Under the pieces are notes generated by a model. The model was not told the DNA's origin, did no database searches, and was given only the letters and a program-made list of their open reading frames with translations. A stretch of DNA of 64,000 nt from JAKAAZ01 sp963817855. Lineage in GTDB: Bacteria; Acidobacteriota; Terriglobia; Terriglobales; Acidobacteriaceae. The DNA lies in NCBI GenBank assembly GCA_963817855.1, contig CAWFQA010000001.1, forward strand, positions 2,170,001-2,234,000, in the 5' to 3' direction. The position numbers were made by a program, and so were the translations under genes. Positions 1 through 8,238 of the stretch are shown here, piece after piece (within the stretch, counting starts at the first letter, position 1; each line of letters starts with the position of its first letter).

Positions 1-1
1 T

Positions 2-169
2 CTACCCCGCAACTTGGCGCGGGGGAGCCTGCTTCGCAGGTGCCAGTGCAAGCAGCGCCACGCCGATCACCACCAGCACGGCCACGCCAATCATTTCTCC
101 GCGCGCAACAAAATGGCGCATTCCCTGATAGCCCATCACCGCAGCGTGCGCCAGGCTCTTGCCATGCAT
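2..169 (-). CDS. doubtful small membrane protein
   Basis: This is a 56-residue reading frame ending at the left edge with one strongly hydrophobic segment (about residues 25-43, IGVAVLVVIGVALLALAP). It could be a single-span membrane peptide or the tail of a longer protein, because the frame stays open upstream to about position 283. No ribosome binding site is visible. The hydrophobic stretch could also be the antisense shadow of His/Asp-rich codons, and its start overlaps the start of a competing frame on the other strand. I do not recognise a family. Confidence 0.2.
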   Translation of the reverse strand: MHGKSLAHAAVMGYQGMRHFVARGEMIGVAVLVVIGVALLALAPAKQAPPRQVAG

Positions 170-506
170 CCACACACGCAAGCACGGTTCCTGATTCCCC
201 TCCTGGCCCTCCTCCTCGTCAGCGGAGCAGCCCCCGCCCACGCCCAGCAACGCCAGCGCAGAGTATGCCCGTGCGGCCAGCACCGGCCAGCACGATTGGC
301 GCTTCGACTACTCCGAACTTGGTAAAATAGAGATCAGCATCCTCCGACCGCCGTCCCGCAAGGCAGTGTATGTTCCGGATCGCACGGAGTTGCCACCGTC
401 CGCTTTTCGTTTTTTCCTGAAATCCGCAGCGGAAGCCGATTTACATGAGGTTTCGACCTCATTCCACTGCAGCCAAGGCACTTGCCGCAAAAGACGCGTT
501 GCATAA
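164..506 (+). pseudogene. possible small secreted protein with one frameshift
   Basis: An ATG at 164 opens a frame with a convincing signal peptide (RFLIPLLALLLVSGAAPAHA, cleavage likely after AHA). It runs off frame near 260. Removing one A there (cgcAgag) joins it to a second open frame with ordinary codons that ends in TAA at 504-506, giving a protein of about 113 residues. The mature part contains HDWRFDYSELGKIEIS and a C-terminal pair of cysteines. The stop codon lies inside the first unit of the 21-bp tandem repeat. I do not recognise a family. The reconstruction is an inference from reading frames and could be wrong. Confidence 0.3.
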
Positions 507-582
507 TCCTTCAACTACGCTGCATAATCCTTCAACTATCCTGCATAATCCTTCAACTATCCTGCATAATCCTTCAATTGTG
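499..582. repeat. 21-bp tandem repeat, four units
   Basis: Four head-to-tail copies of a 21-bp unit (core gcataatccttcaactat) start at 501, 522, 543 and 564. The first and last copies are slightly diverged. In one plus frame the unit would encode the heptad LHNPSTI, but that frame has no gene-like context. The array lies between the small secreted frame and the 3' end of gpmA, so it may form a boundary or variable-number repeat. The rest of 507-608 shows nothing else recognisable. Confidence 0.85.
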
Positions 583-608
583 CACGCCCTTCCGCACCAC
601 TCTCCCGG

Positions 609-1358
609 TTATTTCGCGACCGCTCCCTGGCTGGCCACAGCGGAAATCGCCTGCTCCACCCGCGCCGGATCGCCGAGATAGTAATGCTTCACCGGCTTCA
701 GCTTCTCATCCAGCTCATACACCAGCGGAATTCCCGTGGGAATATTCAGCCCCGCAATTTCCTTGTCGGAGATTTCATCCAGGTACTTCACCAGCGCCCG
801 CAGACTGTTGCCGTGCGCCGTGATCAGCACCTGGTTGCCTGCCTTCACGCGCGGCGCAATCACCTCATGCCAGCACGGAAGCACCCGCGCCACCGTGTCC
901 TTCAGGCACTCCGTCAGCGGCAGTTGGCTCTTGCTCAAATTTTTGTATCGCGGATCGAAGCCCGGATAGCGCCGGTCCTTCTCATCGAGCGGTGGAGGAG
1001 GAACATCGTAGCTCCGCCGCCACAGCTTCATCTGCGCCTCGCCGTATTTCTCCGCTGTCTCCGCCTTGTCCAGTCCCTGCAGTGCTCCATAATGTCGCTC
1101 GTTCAGCCGCCAGTCCCGCACCACCGGAACCCACATGCGGTCCATCTCATCCAGCACCATCCAAAGCGTGCGAATCGCCCGCCGCAACACCGACGTATAG
1201 GTCACGTCGAACGCGAATCCTGCATCCATCAGCAGGCGTCCCGCGTCCCGCGCCTCCAGTTTTCCCCGATCCGACAGGTCCACGTCCGTCCATCCCGTAA
1301 ACAGGTTCTCTTTGTTCCAAACGCTCTCTCCATGCCGCAGCAGTACAAGTTTGCCCAT
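609..1358 (-). CDS. gpmA: 2,3-bisphosphoglycerate-dependent phosphoglycerate mutase
   Basis: GpmA interconverts 3-phosphoglycerate and 2-phosphoglycerate in cytosolic glycolysis and gluconeogenesis through a phosphohistidine. The 249-residue protein has the usual family length. The phospho-acceptor motif LRHGES is at residues 7-12 (His9), the general acid region LNERHYG holds Glu87, and the second catalytic histidine is in TAHGNS (His182). The insertion around residues 115-140 (DVPPPP...YKNLSKSQLP) is the loop typical of the cofactor-dependent mutases, which separates it from the small phosphatases of the same superfamily. It reads alone on the minus strand, about 180 bases downstream of the alcohol dehydrogenase gene, and no partner is evident. 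Confidence 0.95.
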   Translation of the reverse strand: MGKLVLLRHGESVWNKENLFTGWTDVDLSDRGKLEARDAGRLLMDAGFAFDVTYTSVLRRAIRTLWMVLDEMDRMWVPVVRDWRLNERHYGALQGLDKAETAEKYGEAQMKLWRRSYDVPPPPLDEKDRRYPGFDPRYKNLSKSQLPLTECLKDTVARVLPCWHEVIAPRVKAGNQVLITAHGNSLRALVKYLDEISDKEIAGLNIPTGIPLVYELDEKLKPVKHYYLGDPARVEQAISAVASQGAVAK

Positions 1359-1540
1359 CTTCCTTTTCCTTTTCTGTCTCGCCCATGGCGAGGGGGGTGG
1401 TTTTGTCGCATCTTGCTCCGATGTCCAATAGTGCGGACCGGAGCCGTGGTCTTTCGCAACTAAAAAATATCTCTTCGGTTCGTGTCTCTTATCCTAATCG
1501 AAGCAAAATTGCCCCATCGCCGCTCCGCGATTTTAAAAAT

Positions 1541-2533
1541 CTACGGAACAATCACCGCCGCGCCATCGATCGCATCATGCCGCAATGCGTCCATCGCCTC
1601 GTTGATGTCGTCCAGAGAAAACGCCGTCGCCTTCGTTTTTATGCCAATTTGGCCGGAAATCTGCAAAAAATCGCGCGCATCGTCCCGCGTCATATTCGCC
1701 ACGCTGCGAATCTGCCGCTCTCCCCAAAGCAATTTGTCATAGTCGAATTCAGGCATCCGATCCAGATGAATTGCATTGATCGCCACCACGCCACCCTTGC
1801 GCAAACTCGAAAGCGCAGCGACAACTACTTTCCCACTAGGCGCAAACGTCACCGCGCGATCCAGTTGTACTGGCGGCATTTCATTTTCCGAGCCCACCCA
1901 CTTAGCCCCTAAAGAGCCAGCAAGTTGGCGGTGCGATTCGCCTCGCGTCGACACATACACATCGCAATTCCACGCGTGCAGAACTGCAATCGCAAGATGC
2001 GCGGACGCTCCAAATCCGAAAAGTCCGACGCGTTCTCCACGCTCAACGCCCGCCACTCTCAAACTTCGAAAACCGATAATACCCGCGCACAGCAAGGGTG
2101 CGGCGTGCATATCATCCAGCGCCTCCGGCAGCCGATACACAAAATCCGCGCGCGCTACCGCATATTCCGCATAGCCGCCATTCACGCTGTATCCCGTGAA
2201 TGTCGGCTGGTCGCACAAGTTCTCTTTTTTATTCCGGCAATACCAGCAATTTCCATCCACTCCGCCCATCCAGGACACACCGACGCGCGTTCCCGCAGGC
2301 AATTCCGGCGTAGCACCTTCAACAATTTCGCCGACAATCTGATGCCCCGGAATCAGCTTGTCGCGGCGCGGCGGAAGTTCCCGATCGAGAATATGCAAAT
2401 CCGTCCGACAAACACCGCAAGCCCGCACCCGCAGCAGCACCTGCCCGGCATCCGCTTTTGGATTGGGGAACTCCTCCACGCGCAAGCTGTGAAGCGAAGA
2501 TGAATCCTCGGAATGGAAGACGGCGGCTTTCAT
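1541..2533 (-). CDS. zinc-dependent alcohol dehydrogenase (AdhA-like MDR)
   Basis: This 330-residue medium-chain dehydrogenase probably oxidises alcohols or reduces aldehydes with NAD(P). Catalytic zinc ligands are visible as Cys39 (RACGVCRTD) and His64 (PGH). The structural zinc lobe has Cys96, Cys99 and Cys107 (NCWYCRNKKENLC), but the position of the first cysteine is Asp93. An acidic residue here is known in some archaeal homologues, so the site may still bind zinc. The nucleotide-binding stretch is GLFGFGASAHLA, which departs from the common GxGGxG. It is divergent from the Crp/Fnr-type regulator across about 230 bases, so that regulator is a candidate controller. The substrate cannot be read from sequence. 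Confidence 0.9.
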   Translation of the reverse strand: MKAAVFHSEDSSSLHSLRVEEFPNPKADAGQVLLRVRACGVCRTDLHILDRELPPRRDKLIPGHQIVGEIVEGATPELPAGTRVGVSWMGGVDGNCWYCRNKKENLCDQPTFTGYSVNGGYAEYAVARADFVYRLPEALDDMHAAPLLCAGIIGFRSLRVAGVERGERVGLFGFGASAHLAIAVLHAWNCDVYVSTRGESHRQLAGSLGAKWVGSENEMPPVQLDRAVTFAPSGKVVVAALSSLRKGGVVAINAIHLDRMPEFDYDKLLWGERQIRSVANMTRDDARDFLQISGQIGIKTKATAFSLDDINEAMDALRHDAIDGAAVIVP

Positions 2534-2765
2534 TAGCCATCCCTTCTGATTCTTACCATAAGCTTCGTGGGCCTATCGAGGCGGGTTCGAATCGATTCGG
2601 AATGCTCGCAAAATATTCACACAAATGTCGTATGCCTCAGAGTTACAATGTCGGCAAGCCAACATAACTCCCCGGTTCCAAGGAACACTTTCTGCCGTCA
2701 CATAGGTCAGGCTGTGCGATCGACGCTTCGCCTGCGCAGTTTCGACCTGTAATCGGAGGTGCATC

Positions 2766-3467
2766 ATGTCGCTATCCCCGCCTTCTCTTCTTTCCCGAGG
2801 TTGTCGCGCGGGACACAGAGCGTTTCACAATCTCTCGCCAGAGACTCTTTCCGATTTGGATGCCATCAGCATACCGATCGAATATGGCAATGGCGCAACT
2901 CTGATGCGGCAAGGTGACCCGCCGAACTCCGTCAAAATTCTGTGCGATGGACGGGCGAAAATCACCACAGCCTCGCAGGACGGCAAGGTGTTGTTGCTGA
3001 ACATCGCAAGCGCAGGCACGATCCTGGGACTGGTCGCCGTCGTCCGGCAGATCAAGTATGAAACTGCTGCAGAGGCCTACGGACCATGCATCGTGAATGA
3101 AGTCGGCGCTCACGATTTTCTGGATTTTCTCTTTCGTCATCGCAATGCAAGCTGGCAAGCGACGCAGATGCTGGCGGATGAAAATCACGGGCTGCTGGTG
3201 AATGCTCGTCGCGTGGCCTTGTCCGGTACTGTAGCTGGCAATGTCGCAAAGTTGCTGCTGGACTGGGGCACGACGATCACCGAAGACCGCGAGAAAAAGC
3301 ACTTCACCATGGTGCTGACACACCAGGAAATTGCAGAAATGGTGGGGACCACGCGGGAAACTGTCACGCGCACACTCGCCAGTTTTCGCCAGCATGGATG
3401 GATTCGCATCCACGGCGCATCGGTGGAGATTTTACAGCAGGAAAAAATGAAAGACATTGCCATCTAG
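2766..3467 (+). CDS. Crp/Fnr-family transcriptional regulator
   Basis: The 233-residue protein has an N-terminal cyclic-nucleotide-binding-type beta barrel (about residues 25-140, with the hallmark LMRQGDPPNSVKILCDGRAKI) and a C-terminal helix-turn-helix (about 185-215, LTHQEIAEMVGTTRETVTRT). It lacks the N-terminal cysteine cluster of oxygen-sensing Fnr, so an iron-sulfur sensor is unlikely. The ATG at 2766 follows a plausible GGAGG at about 2756. It is divergent from the zinc alcohol dehydrogenase and could regulate it or itself. The ligand is unknown. The 230-base intergenic region is AT-richer than its surroundings and presumably holds both promoters. Confidence 0.93.
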   Translation: MSLSPPSLLSRGCRAGHRAFHNLSPETLSDLDAISIPIEYGNGATLMRQGDPPNSVKILCDGRAKITTASQDGKVLLLNIASAGTILGLVAVVRQIKYETAAEAYGPCIVNEVGAHDFLDFLFRHRNASWQATQMLADENHGLLVNARRVALSGTVAGNVAKLLLDWGTTITEDREKKHFTMVLTHQEIAEMVGTTRETVTRTLASFRQHGWIRIHGASVEILQQEKMKDIAI

Positions 3468-3553
3468 CCCTTATTTCAAGGTGCTCTGCTATACATCGGT
3501 ACCATATTTTCTGAGCGCGAACAATCCACCGGGAGCCAGCTTTCCCGGGCTGT

Positions 3554-3715
3554 TCATCGGGTTTCCGATTGCAGATAACCCTTCCTGAAAAGATCCGTGT
3601 CGGCGAGCCGCAGTGCGAGGACTTCGCGAAAACGGTAGGCGAAGCCCATAATTCCGAACGCAAGATAAAGGCAGGCAAGAATTGTGATCGAGATTGGGCG
3701 AGGATTCGCGATCAT
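3554..3715 (-). pseudogene. remnant of a small integral membrane protein
   Basis: A 53-residue frame starts MIANPRPISITILACL and continues with a good membrane span (ILACLYLAFGIMGFAYRF). It resembles the first span of small two- to four-helix membrane proteins common in Acidobacteriota, but it stops early and no downstream frame restores the rest convincingly. It may be a decayed gene or contain a frameshift near 3590. The remainder of 3468-3872 shows no other supported gene. The opposite strand carries the Crp-type gene upstream and the BNR protein downstream. Confidence 0.3.
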
Positions 3716-3872
3716 GGAGCATCTCCAGCGAGGTGTCGCTGACGATACCAAATGCATCGCGCGGATGGAATGAGGGCAAGAACGGTATTGAAGGAATCTC
3801 ACGCGCGCGCTTAAGCTCGAAATAGCGAAGCTATGCCGTTGGATTTCGCAGGACAACCAAGCGGAGCATGAG

Positions 3873-5276
3873 GTGACTGACAACGCCAGAGGGCCGGCCC
3901 GGGGTCAGCCGCTGCAAGTTGCGGGCTGGGGCGGGCACCTGTTCGCGACCAGCGCGTGGAGATTGCGACGCAGAGCAAAGGCGCTTGCGTTCGCGGCGTC
4001 GATGACAATGTTCAATCTGGCTGCGCCACCGCTGATAAGACCGGCAAATTCCGCAGCAATCCAATCGAAGAATTCGAAATCGAAGACCACTTCGACCCAT
4101 TCATCCTCAACTTTCAATGCTGATCACAACAATCTGACACTAAATGGCTTAGATGGATGTCATGTCTATAAGGTGAGGACGCTTCCGGGCAGTCACGAGT
4201 ACGCCGGCGAGTTTCTGGAGACGATGGCGATCGATCCGCGGGCGAGAAGCTCGAATGAAGTGTGGGGGCTAACCGCAGACCTGGATGGCAAAGTTCCAAC
4301 GCAGGAGCGGGCAATTTATTTGTCGAAGTCGACCAATGGAGGGGTGACCTGGACGCCGATTGCGCGGCTCAGCTCGAAGTATTTCAACGCGAAGATTGGG
4401 GAAGGATTGCGCAATGGGCTGGCGGTCACTCCGGGCGGCAGGGATTTTGTGGTGACGACGCAGCTGGGAGCGTTCCAGGTGATTCCACACTCAACGATGG
4501 CGAGCGCGGTAGTGAAGCCGATCGCGGGACCGCGGGTTCCGGATACGCGGCCGAAGGTGCCAATTCCGAAAAAAGCGGGGCAACCGGTTCGGGCGGGTGT
4601 GGTGCTGATTAGCGCCGATGGAAAGCGCATGCTGATCGGGTATGGATATTTTGATTTGACTCCTCAGGTCTATATTTATCGGCGAGAGAAGCAGGGCGAA
4701 TGGGTGGAAGAGGGCAGGTTTCCTCGGCTGCCGAATGATCTGGATATATTTTCGATGGCCTTCGATGACCCGACCAAGGCGCATCCGCGCTCCCTCTATT
4801 TAGGTACGGGAGACCAGGCGTACCGATTGAACCTAGCCACGATGCGTTGGACTCGGGTGACGGGGGTGGGGCCGGACTCCGCGATTCATGGGATGAGTAC
4901 CGTGGGTGGGCTGCATATTGCGGCGTGCTGGGGCGTGTATAACCCGGTGACGCCGGATGAAGTGGCGCGGGTGACGCATGCCAGATTTCTGTTGCATCGG
5001 ATGAAGGATGAAGTGGGGCCGAATATTCGGGCGTATGGCATTGAGGTGGATCCGCTGCGGCCGAACCGGGAAGTGCTGAGCGCAATTACCGGCGTGTACG
5101 TCAGCAAGGATGACGGGCAGGACTGGCGGCGGCTGAACGATCTGCCTGAGGGAGAATTTCATACGGCGCATTTTAATGAGGATGGGACGGTGATTTTGTC
5201 GGGATTTGCGGGGACGTATATTGCGAATCCATTTTCGGAGACGTGTTCGCCGCAGTTGCAGCGTCGCGGGAGATAG
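3873..5276 (+). CDS. secreted BNR/Asp-box repeat protein (sialidase-like fold)
   Basis: The 467-residue protein probably folds as a beta propeller exported through an N-terminal signal (arginine-rich LRRRAK followed by a hydrophobic stretch, residues 31-53). Two Asp-box motifs are visible: STNGGVTW (residues 153-160) and a C-terminal SKDDGQDW. Such boxes occur in sialidases, photosystem stability factors and other glycan- or protein-binding propellers, so the motif gives the fold but not the activity. No sialidase arginine triad is apparent. The chosen start is a GTG just after a GAGG-like site; a later start closer to the signal is possible. It is flanked by unrelated genes, and no partner is evident. 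Confidence 0.75.
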   Translation: MTDNARGPARGQPLQVAGWGGHLFATSAWRLRRRAKALAFAASMTMFNLAAPPLIRPANSAAIQSKNSKSKTTSTHSSSTFNADHNNLTLNGLDGCHVYKVRTLPGSHEYAGEFLETMAIDPRARSSNEVWGLTADLDGKVPTQERAIYLSKSTNGGVTWTPIARLSSKYFNAKIGEGLRNGLAVTPGGRDFVVTTQLGAFQVIPHSTMASAVVKPIAGPRVPDTRPKVPIPKKAGQPVRAGVVLISADGKRMLIGYGYFDLTPQVYIYRREKQGEWVEEGRFPRLPNDLDIFSMAFDDPTKAHPRSLYLGTGDQAYRLNLATMRWTRVTGVGPDSAIHGMSTVGGLHIAACWGVYNPVTPDEVARVTHARFLLHRMKDEVGPNIRAYGIEVDPLRPNREVLSAITGVYVSKDDGQDWRRLNDLPEGEFHTAHFNEDGTVILSGFAGTYIANPFSETCSPQLQRRGR

Positions 5277-5303
5277 GGGATTCAGCGGTAATCGCCATTC
5301 GCC

Positions 5304-5873
5304 TCAGTTGTGGGGAGCCTCCGGAGAGGTCGGGGCACCAGCCGATGTACTTGGCCATGGCAAAGAGGTACACGTGATCGTGATTTCTCCCACTTTGTTT
5401 TCGCAATGTTGCGGATCGCCAGGACGAGCATGGTAGGTGATTTGCAAATGATGACTGTCGTGCCATTCGAGTTTCGGGTCGTCGAACCAACTTGGGCCGC
5501 TATGTGAAAAGACTGTGATGTGCCGACAGCAGCCGGTCTGCTTCAGTGTGACGTCGGTATAGTCGCGGCCAAGAAAGCCAGCGCTGTAACTCAGCTTGGC
5601 CTGCTGGCCGTGGCGCTGGATCACACGTGTCTTCGTCGGTGGGTTACCCCCGTTCGACCCTAGGCCGAGGAGTATAACGAGGATCACAAAAACGAGCGGC
5701 ACGAGGCCCGCAGCACCAAGGAGACGAGATGAGATCCGCTGCCAACGTTTTCTGAGCTTCGGTGCGCAGAGAAGTAGAGCAACCAACGCGGTATAGGCGA
5801 CGAGTACAACAAACGCTCCTATTACTGGCGTGAGGTGCTTTATCTGATCCCAGACATCTGGCCAACAGGGCAT
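5304..5873 (-). CDS. two-span membrane protein of unknown function
   Basis: I do not recognise this 189-residue protein. Two membrane segments lie near residues 15-37 (VIGAFVVLVAYTALVALLL) and 52-73 (GAAGLVPLVFVILVILLG). They are followed by a soluble domain of about 110 residues with two cysteine groups (TGCCRH and a later C-E-N...T-C), which could be disulfide-linked outside the membrane. The ATG at 5873 was preferred over an upstream in-frame start because a GGAGGG sits eight bases before it. It converges with the BNR protein across 27 bases. Function is unknown. Confidence 0.6.
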   Translation of the reverse strand: MPCWPDVWDQIKHLTPVIGAFVVLVAYTALVALLLCAPKLRKRWQRISSRLLGAAGLVPLVFVILVILLGLGSNGGNPPTKTRVIQRHGQQAKLSYSAGFLGRDYTDVTLKQTGCCRHITVFSHSGPSWFDDPKLEWHDSHHLQITYHARPGDPQHCENKVGEITITCTSLPWPSTSAGAPTSPEAPHN

Positions 5874-5974
5874 TTTCCAATCCCTCCGTATATTTTTACC
5901 GAGTATACGAGTCCACAGGCGAGGCGATGCGAATCCCAAACGCGCTCAAAACGAAGCCGTGGAAATGACGGGGT

Positions 5975-6011
5975 GAAGGGTGGATAGCCAAAAGACGGCT
6001 TTCCACCCTTC
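5975..6011. repeat. palindromic hairpin with CCACCCTTC arms
   Basis: Perfect nine-base arms GAAGGGTGG (5975-5983) and CCACCCTTC (6003-6011) enclose a second short stem (AGCC/GGCT). The hairpin lies just downstream of the CocE-type gene on the minus strand and could act as a terminator, though no T-tract follows. A related hairpin occurs at 22708-22739. A second small hairpin (AATCCC/GGGATT) sits at about 6025-6039. Confidence 0.6.
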
Positions 6012-6086
6012 GACACCCCTTGGAAATCCCTGCGGGATTCCCACATTACCACTGCGTGACTGCGAGGAACCTCAGTGATAGATGGG

Positions 6087-8124
6087 TTATCGCGTGACAA
6101 CGGGGAGCACTATGTGGGACGGCATTTTGGGGGTGCAGTAGATGCGCTGAGTGGCCGGAACAAAGTCGGCGGCGGTTGCCTGGTAGATGCTGGGGACATA
6201 TTTCTGCGGGTTGCGGTCGATGACGGGGAACCAGGTGGACTGCACCTGCACCATGATGCGGTGCCCCTTGAGAAATACGTGATCGTGGTCGCGCAGGGGA
6301 ATGTCCCACTCCTCGGGATGGTTGGCTTTGAGGGGCTGCGGATGCTCGTAGCTATGCAGGAAAGCGGCCGCGGCGGACTTCCATGGCGATGGGTAGTTCA
6401 TATCCATTGAGTGAATCGGTGTAGCCGGTGGGTTTGTTCGGCGGAACATTGTCGGCGCCGATTTGGCCGCTCTCTGAATAGACGTCAATCAGCTTCACGA
6501 CGAAATCAGAATCCGTGCCGGAGGTGGAGGCATAGAGCGCTGCGGAAATGGGGCCGGTGACGACGACATCATGATCAAGGGGCGCGCTCTCAAAGGTGAG
6601 GACGTCGGGGCGTTGCTCGACAAAGCGCTGATCGGCTACCTCCCAGGTGCGCCACTCGGGTTCAGGATAGGTGGGCGAGATGGGGCGCACGCGATAGGGA
6701 ACGGGATTCGCGGGGTCCGAAACGTACTGGCGATACTGCGGGCTGCCGGCTGCGGAATCGGGATCGAAGGATAAAGTTCCGTCGGAATGTAGATAGAGAT
6801 TGGTCGGCTTCGCGTTGGCTGGAGGCCACGCGGCGTAGCTGTGCCAAGTGTTCGATCCGGTCTGGAAGGTGGTGACTTGCCAGTCGGGCTTGGTGCCTTG
6901 GTTGTGGAGATAGTAGCGGAAGAAGGCGGCCTGGATGTTCTGGCGAAATTCCAGCGCGGTCTTGTGGCCGCCGAAGGGAACGATGCCGATGCGATCGCCT
7001 ACGGGCGTCTGCCATTCGCCGTGATACCAAGGGCCGGCGACCATGAAGTTGGTGTGGTCAGGATCGTGCTGTTCTGCGTGGCGAAAGATCTGCCATGGAC
7101 CCCAAGGGTCTTCCTGATCCCAAAAGCCGGCGACGTTCAGATTGGGAACAGTGGAGCTGTGCAGCTGGTTGACCCAGGCTTCTTTCTTCCAAAACTCATC
7201 GTAGTTCGGGTGAGCCATAATGTCGTTCCAGTAGGGAATCGAATCGTGGAGGTACTTCGCGTTCGCATTCGTGAGAGGACCGAGGTTTAGATACCACTGA
7301 TAGGTGTCGTAGGTGTCGAAGTCGAAATGCTTGTTGGTGTTTTTGTCGGACTGCTCCATGACGGAATACTCGAAGGCGTAGCTTTCGCGCAGGGCGCCGT
7401 AGCGGTGCATGTCGTCGTTCATCCATTGGTCGACGGGCGCGGCCTGCTCGCTGACGGCCTTGAGCGCGGGATTGGGATGCAGCAGGGTGAGGCCGGCGGT
7501 TAGTCCGTTATAGGAGACGCCGTAGATGCCGACCCGGCCGTTGTTGTTGGGCACATTTTTTACCAGCCAGGTGATGGTGTCGTAGGCGTCGTTGGTTTCG
7601 TTGGTTTCCTTCGGGTCGTTTGCGTCGTAGCGCGAGGTAAGGAGAAACACGCCTTCGGACTTGAAGCGCCCGCGCAGATTCTGCATCACGAAGATATATC
7701 CGTCGGCGGCCAGCTCTTTCCAGTTTGTCGGTACCCAGTCTGCCCCATTTTTGGCGGCAGCCTTGTCGAAGTCCGCCTGTGTGGGAACGCCGTAAGGCGT
7801 GCGCGTCAGCAAAATGGGCAGCGGCTTGGTTTGATCTCTGCGAGAGATGACGACGGTCTGGAGGTGAACGCCGTCTCGCATCGGGACCATAAACTCCTGC
7901 ACAAGCCACGCACTTTGGATCTTTGCGGGTTTGGTTGCGGGAGGCGGAGCGGGGGCAATCCCGGAGGTCTGCGCGTGTAGCGGGTGCGCGCTCAGGAAAG
8001 CGACAAGCAGAAGGGCGAGCGCAGGGAAGCTAAAAGCTACGCGAAGGGAAGCCACTCGCGATACCAGCTGATCTTTGCGAGCGGGACAAGGTGCAGATGC
8101 GGTGAACATCGGATGGAAAGCCAT
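6087..8124 (-). pseudogene. CocE/NonD-family (X-Pro dipeptidyl-peptidase-like) hydrolase, frameshifted
   Basis: This is a secreted alpha/beta hydrolase of the CocE/S15 type, which cleaves esters or acyl-Xaa bonds. The signal peptide is VAFSFPALALLLVAFLSA followed by HPLHAQ. The nucleophile motif is YGVSYNG, with the aspartate probably in NVAGFWDQED and the histidine in AGPWYHGEW. The jelly-roll C-terminal domain follows. The frame breaks at 6361-6363: one extra T in a TTT (minus strand) moves it out of phase. Beyond that point the adjacent frame continues with the expected tail (LHSYEHP, LKGHRIMVQVQSTWFP, PSHIVLPV) to a stop at 6087. Both halves look intact, so this may be a sequencing insertion. 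The ATG at 8124 follows AGAGG; an upstream start at 8184 also exists. Confidence 0.88.
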
Positions 8125-8238
8125 GCGCGTGGGACCTCTTCGACCGATTGTATGGAGTGCGGGCGAGCGACGCCTAGTATACAAACGAAGACTGCCATTG
8201 CAAAGGCTCTTTGTCAGTGTGACGAGGCAGCTCGAAAG

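Noticed and set aside
445..823. Two plus-strand frames through the tandem repeat giving heptads LHNPSTI or CIILQLS
   Set aside because: The regular peptides are a direct consequence of the 21-bp repeat. There is no ribosome binding site, and one frame runs antisense into gpmA.
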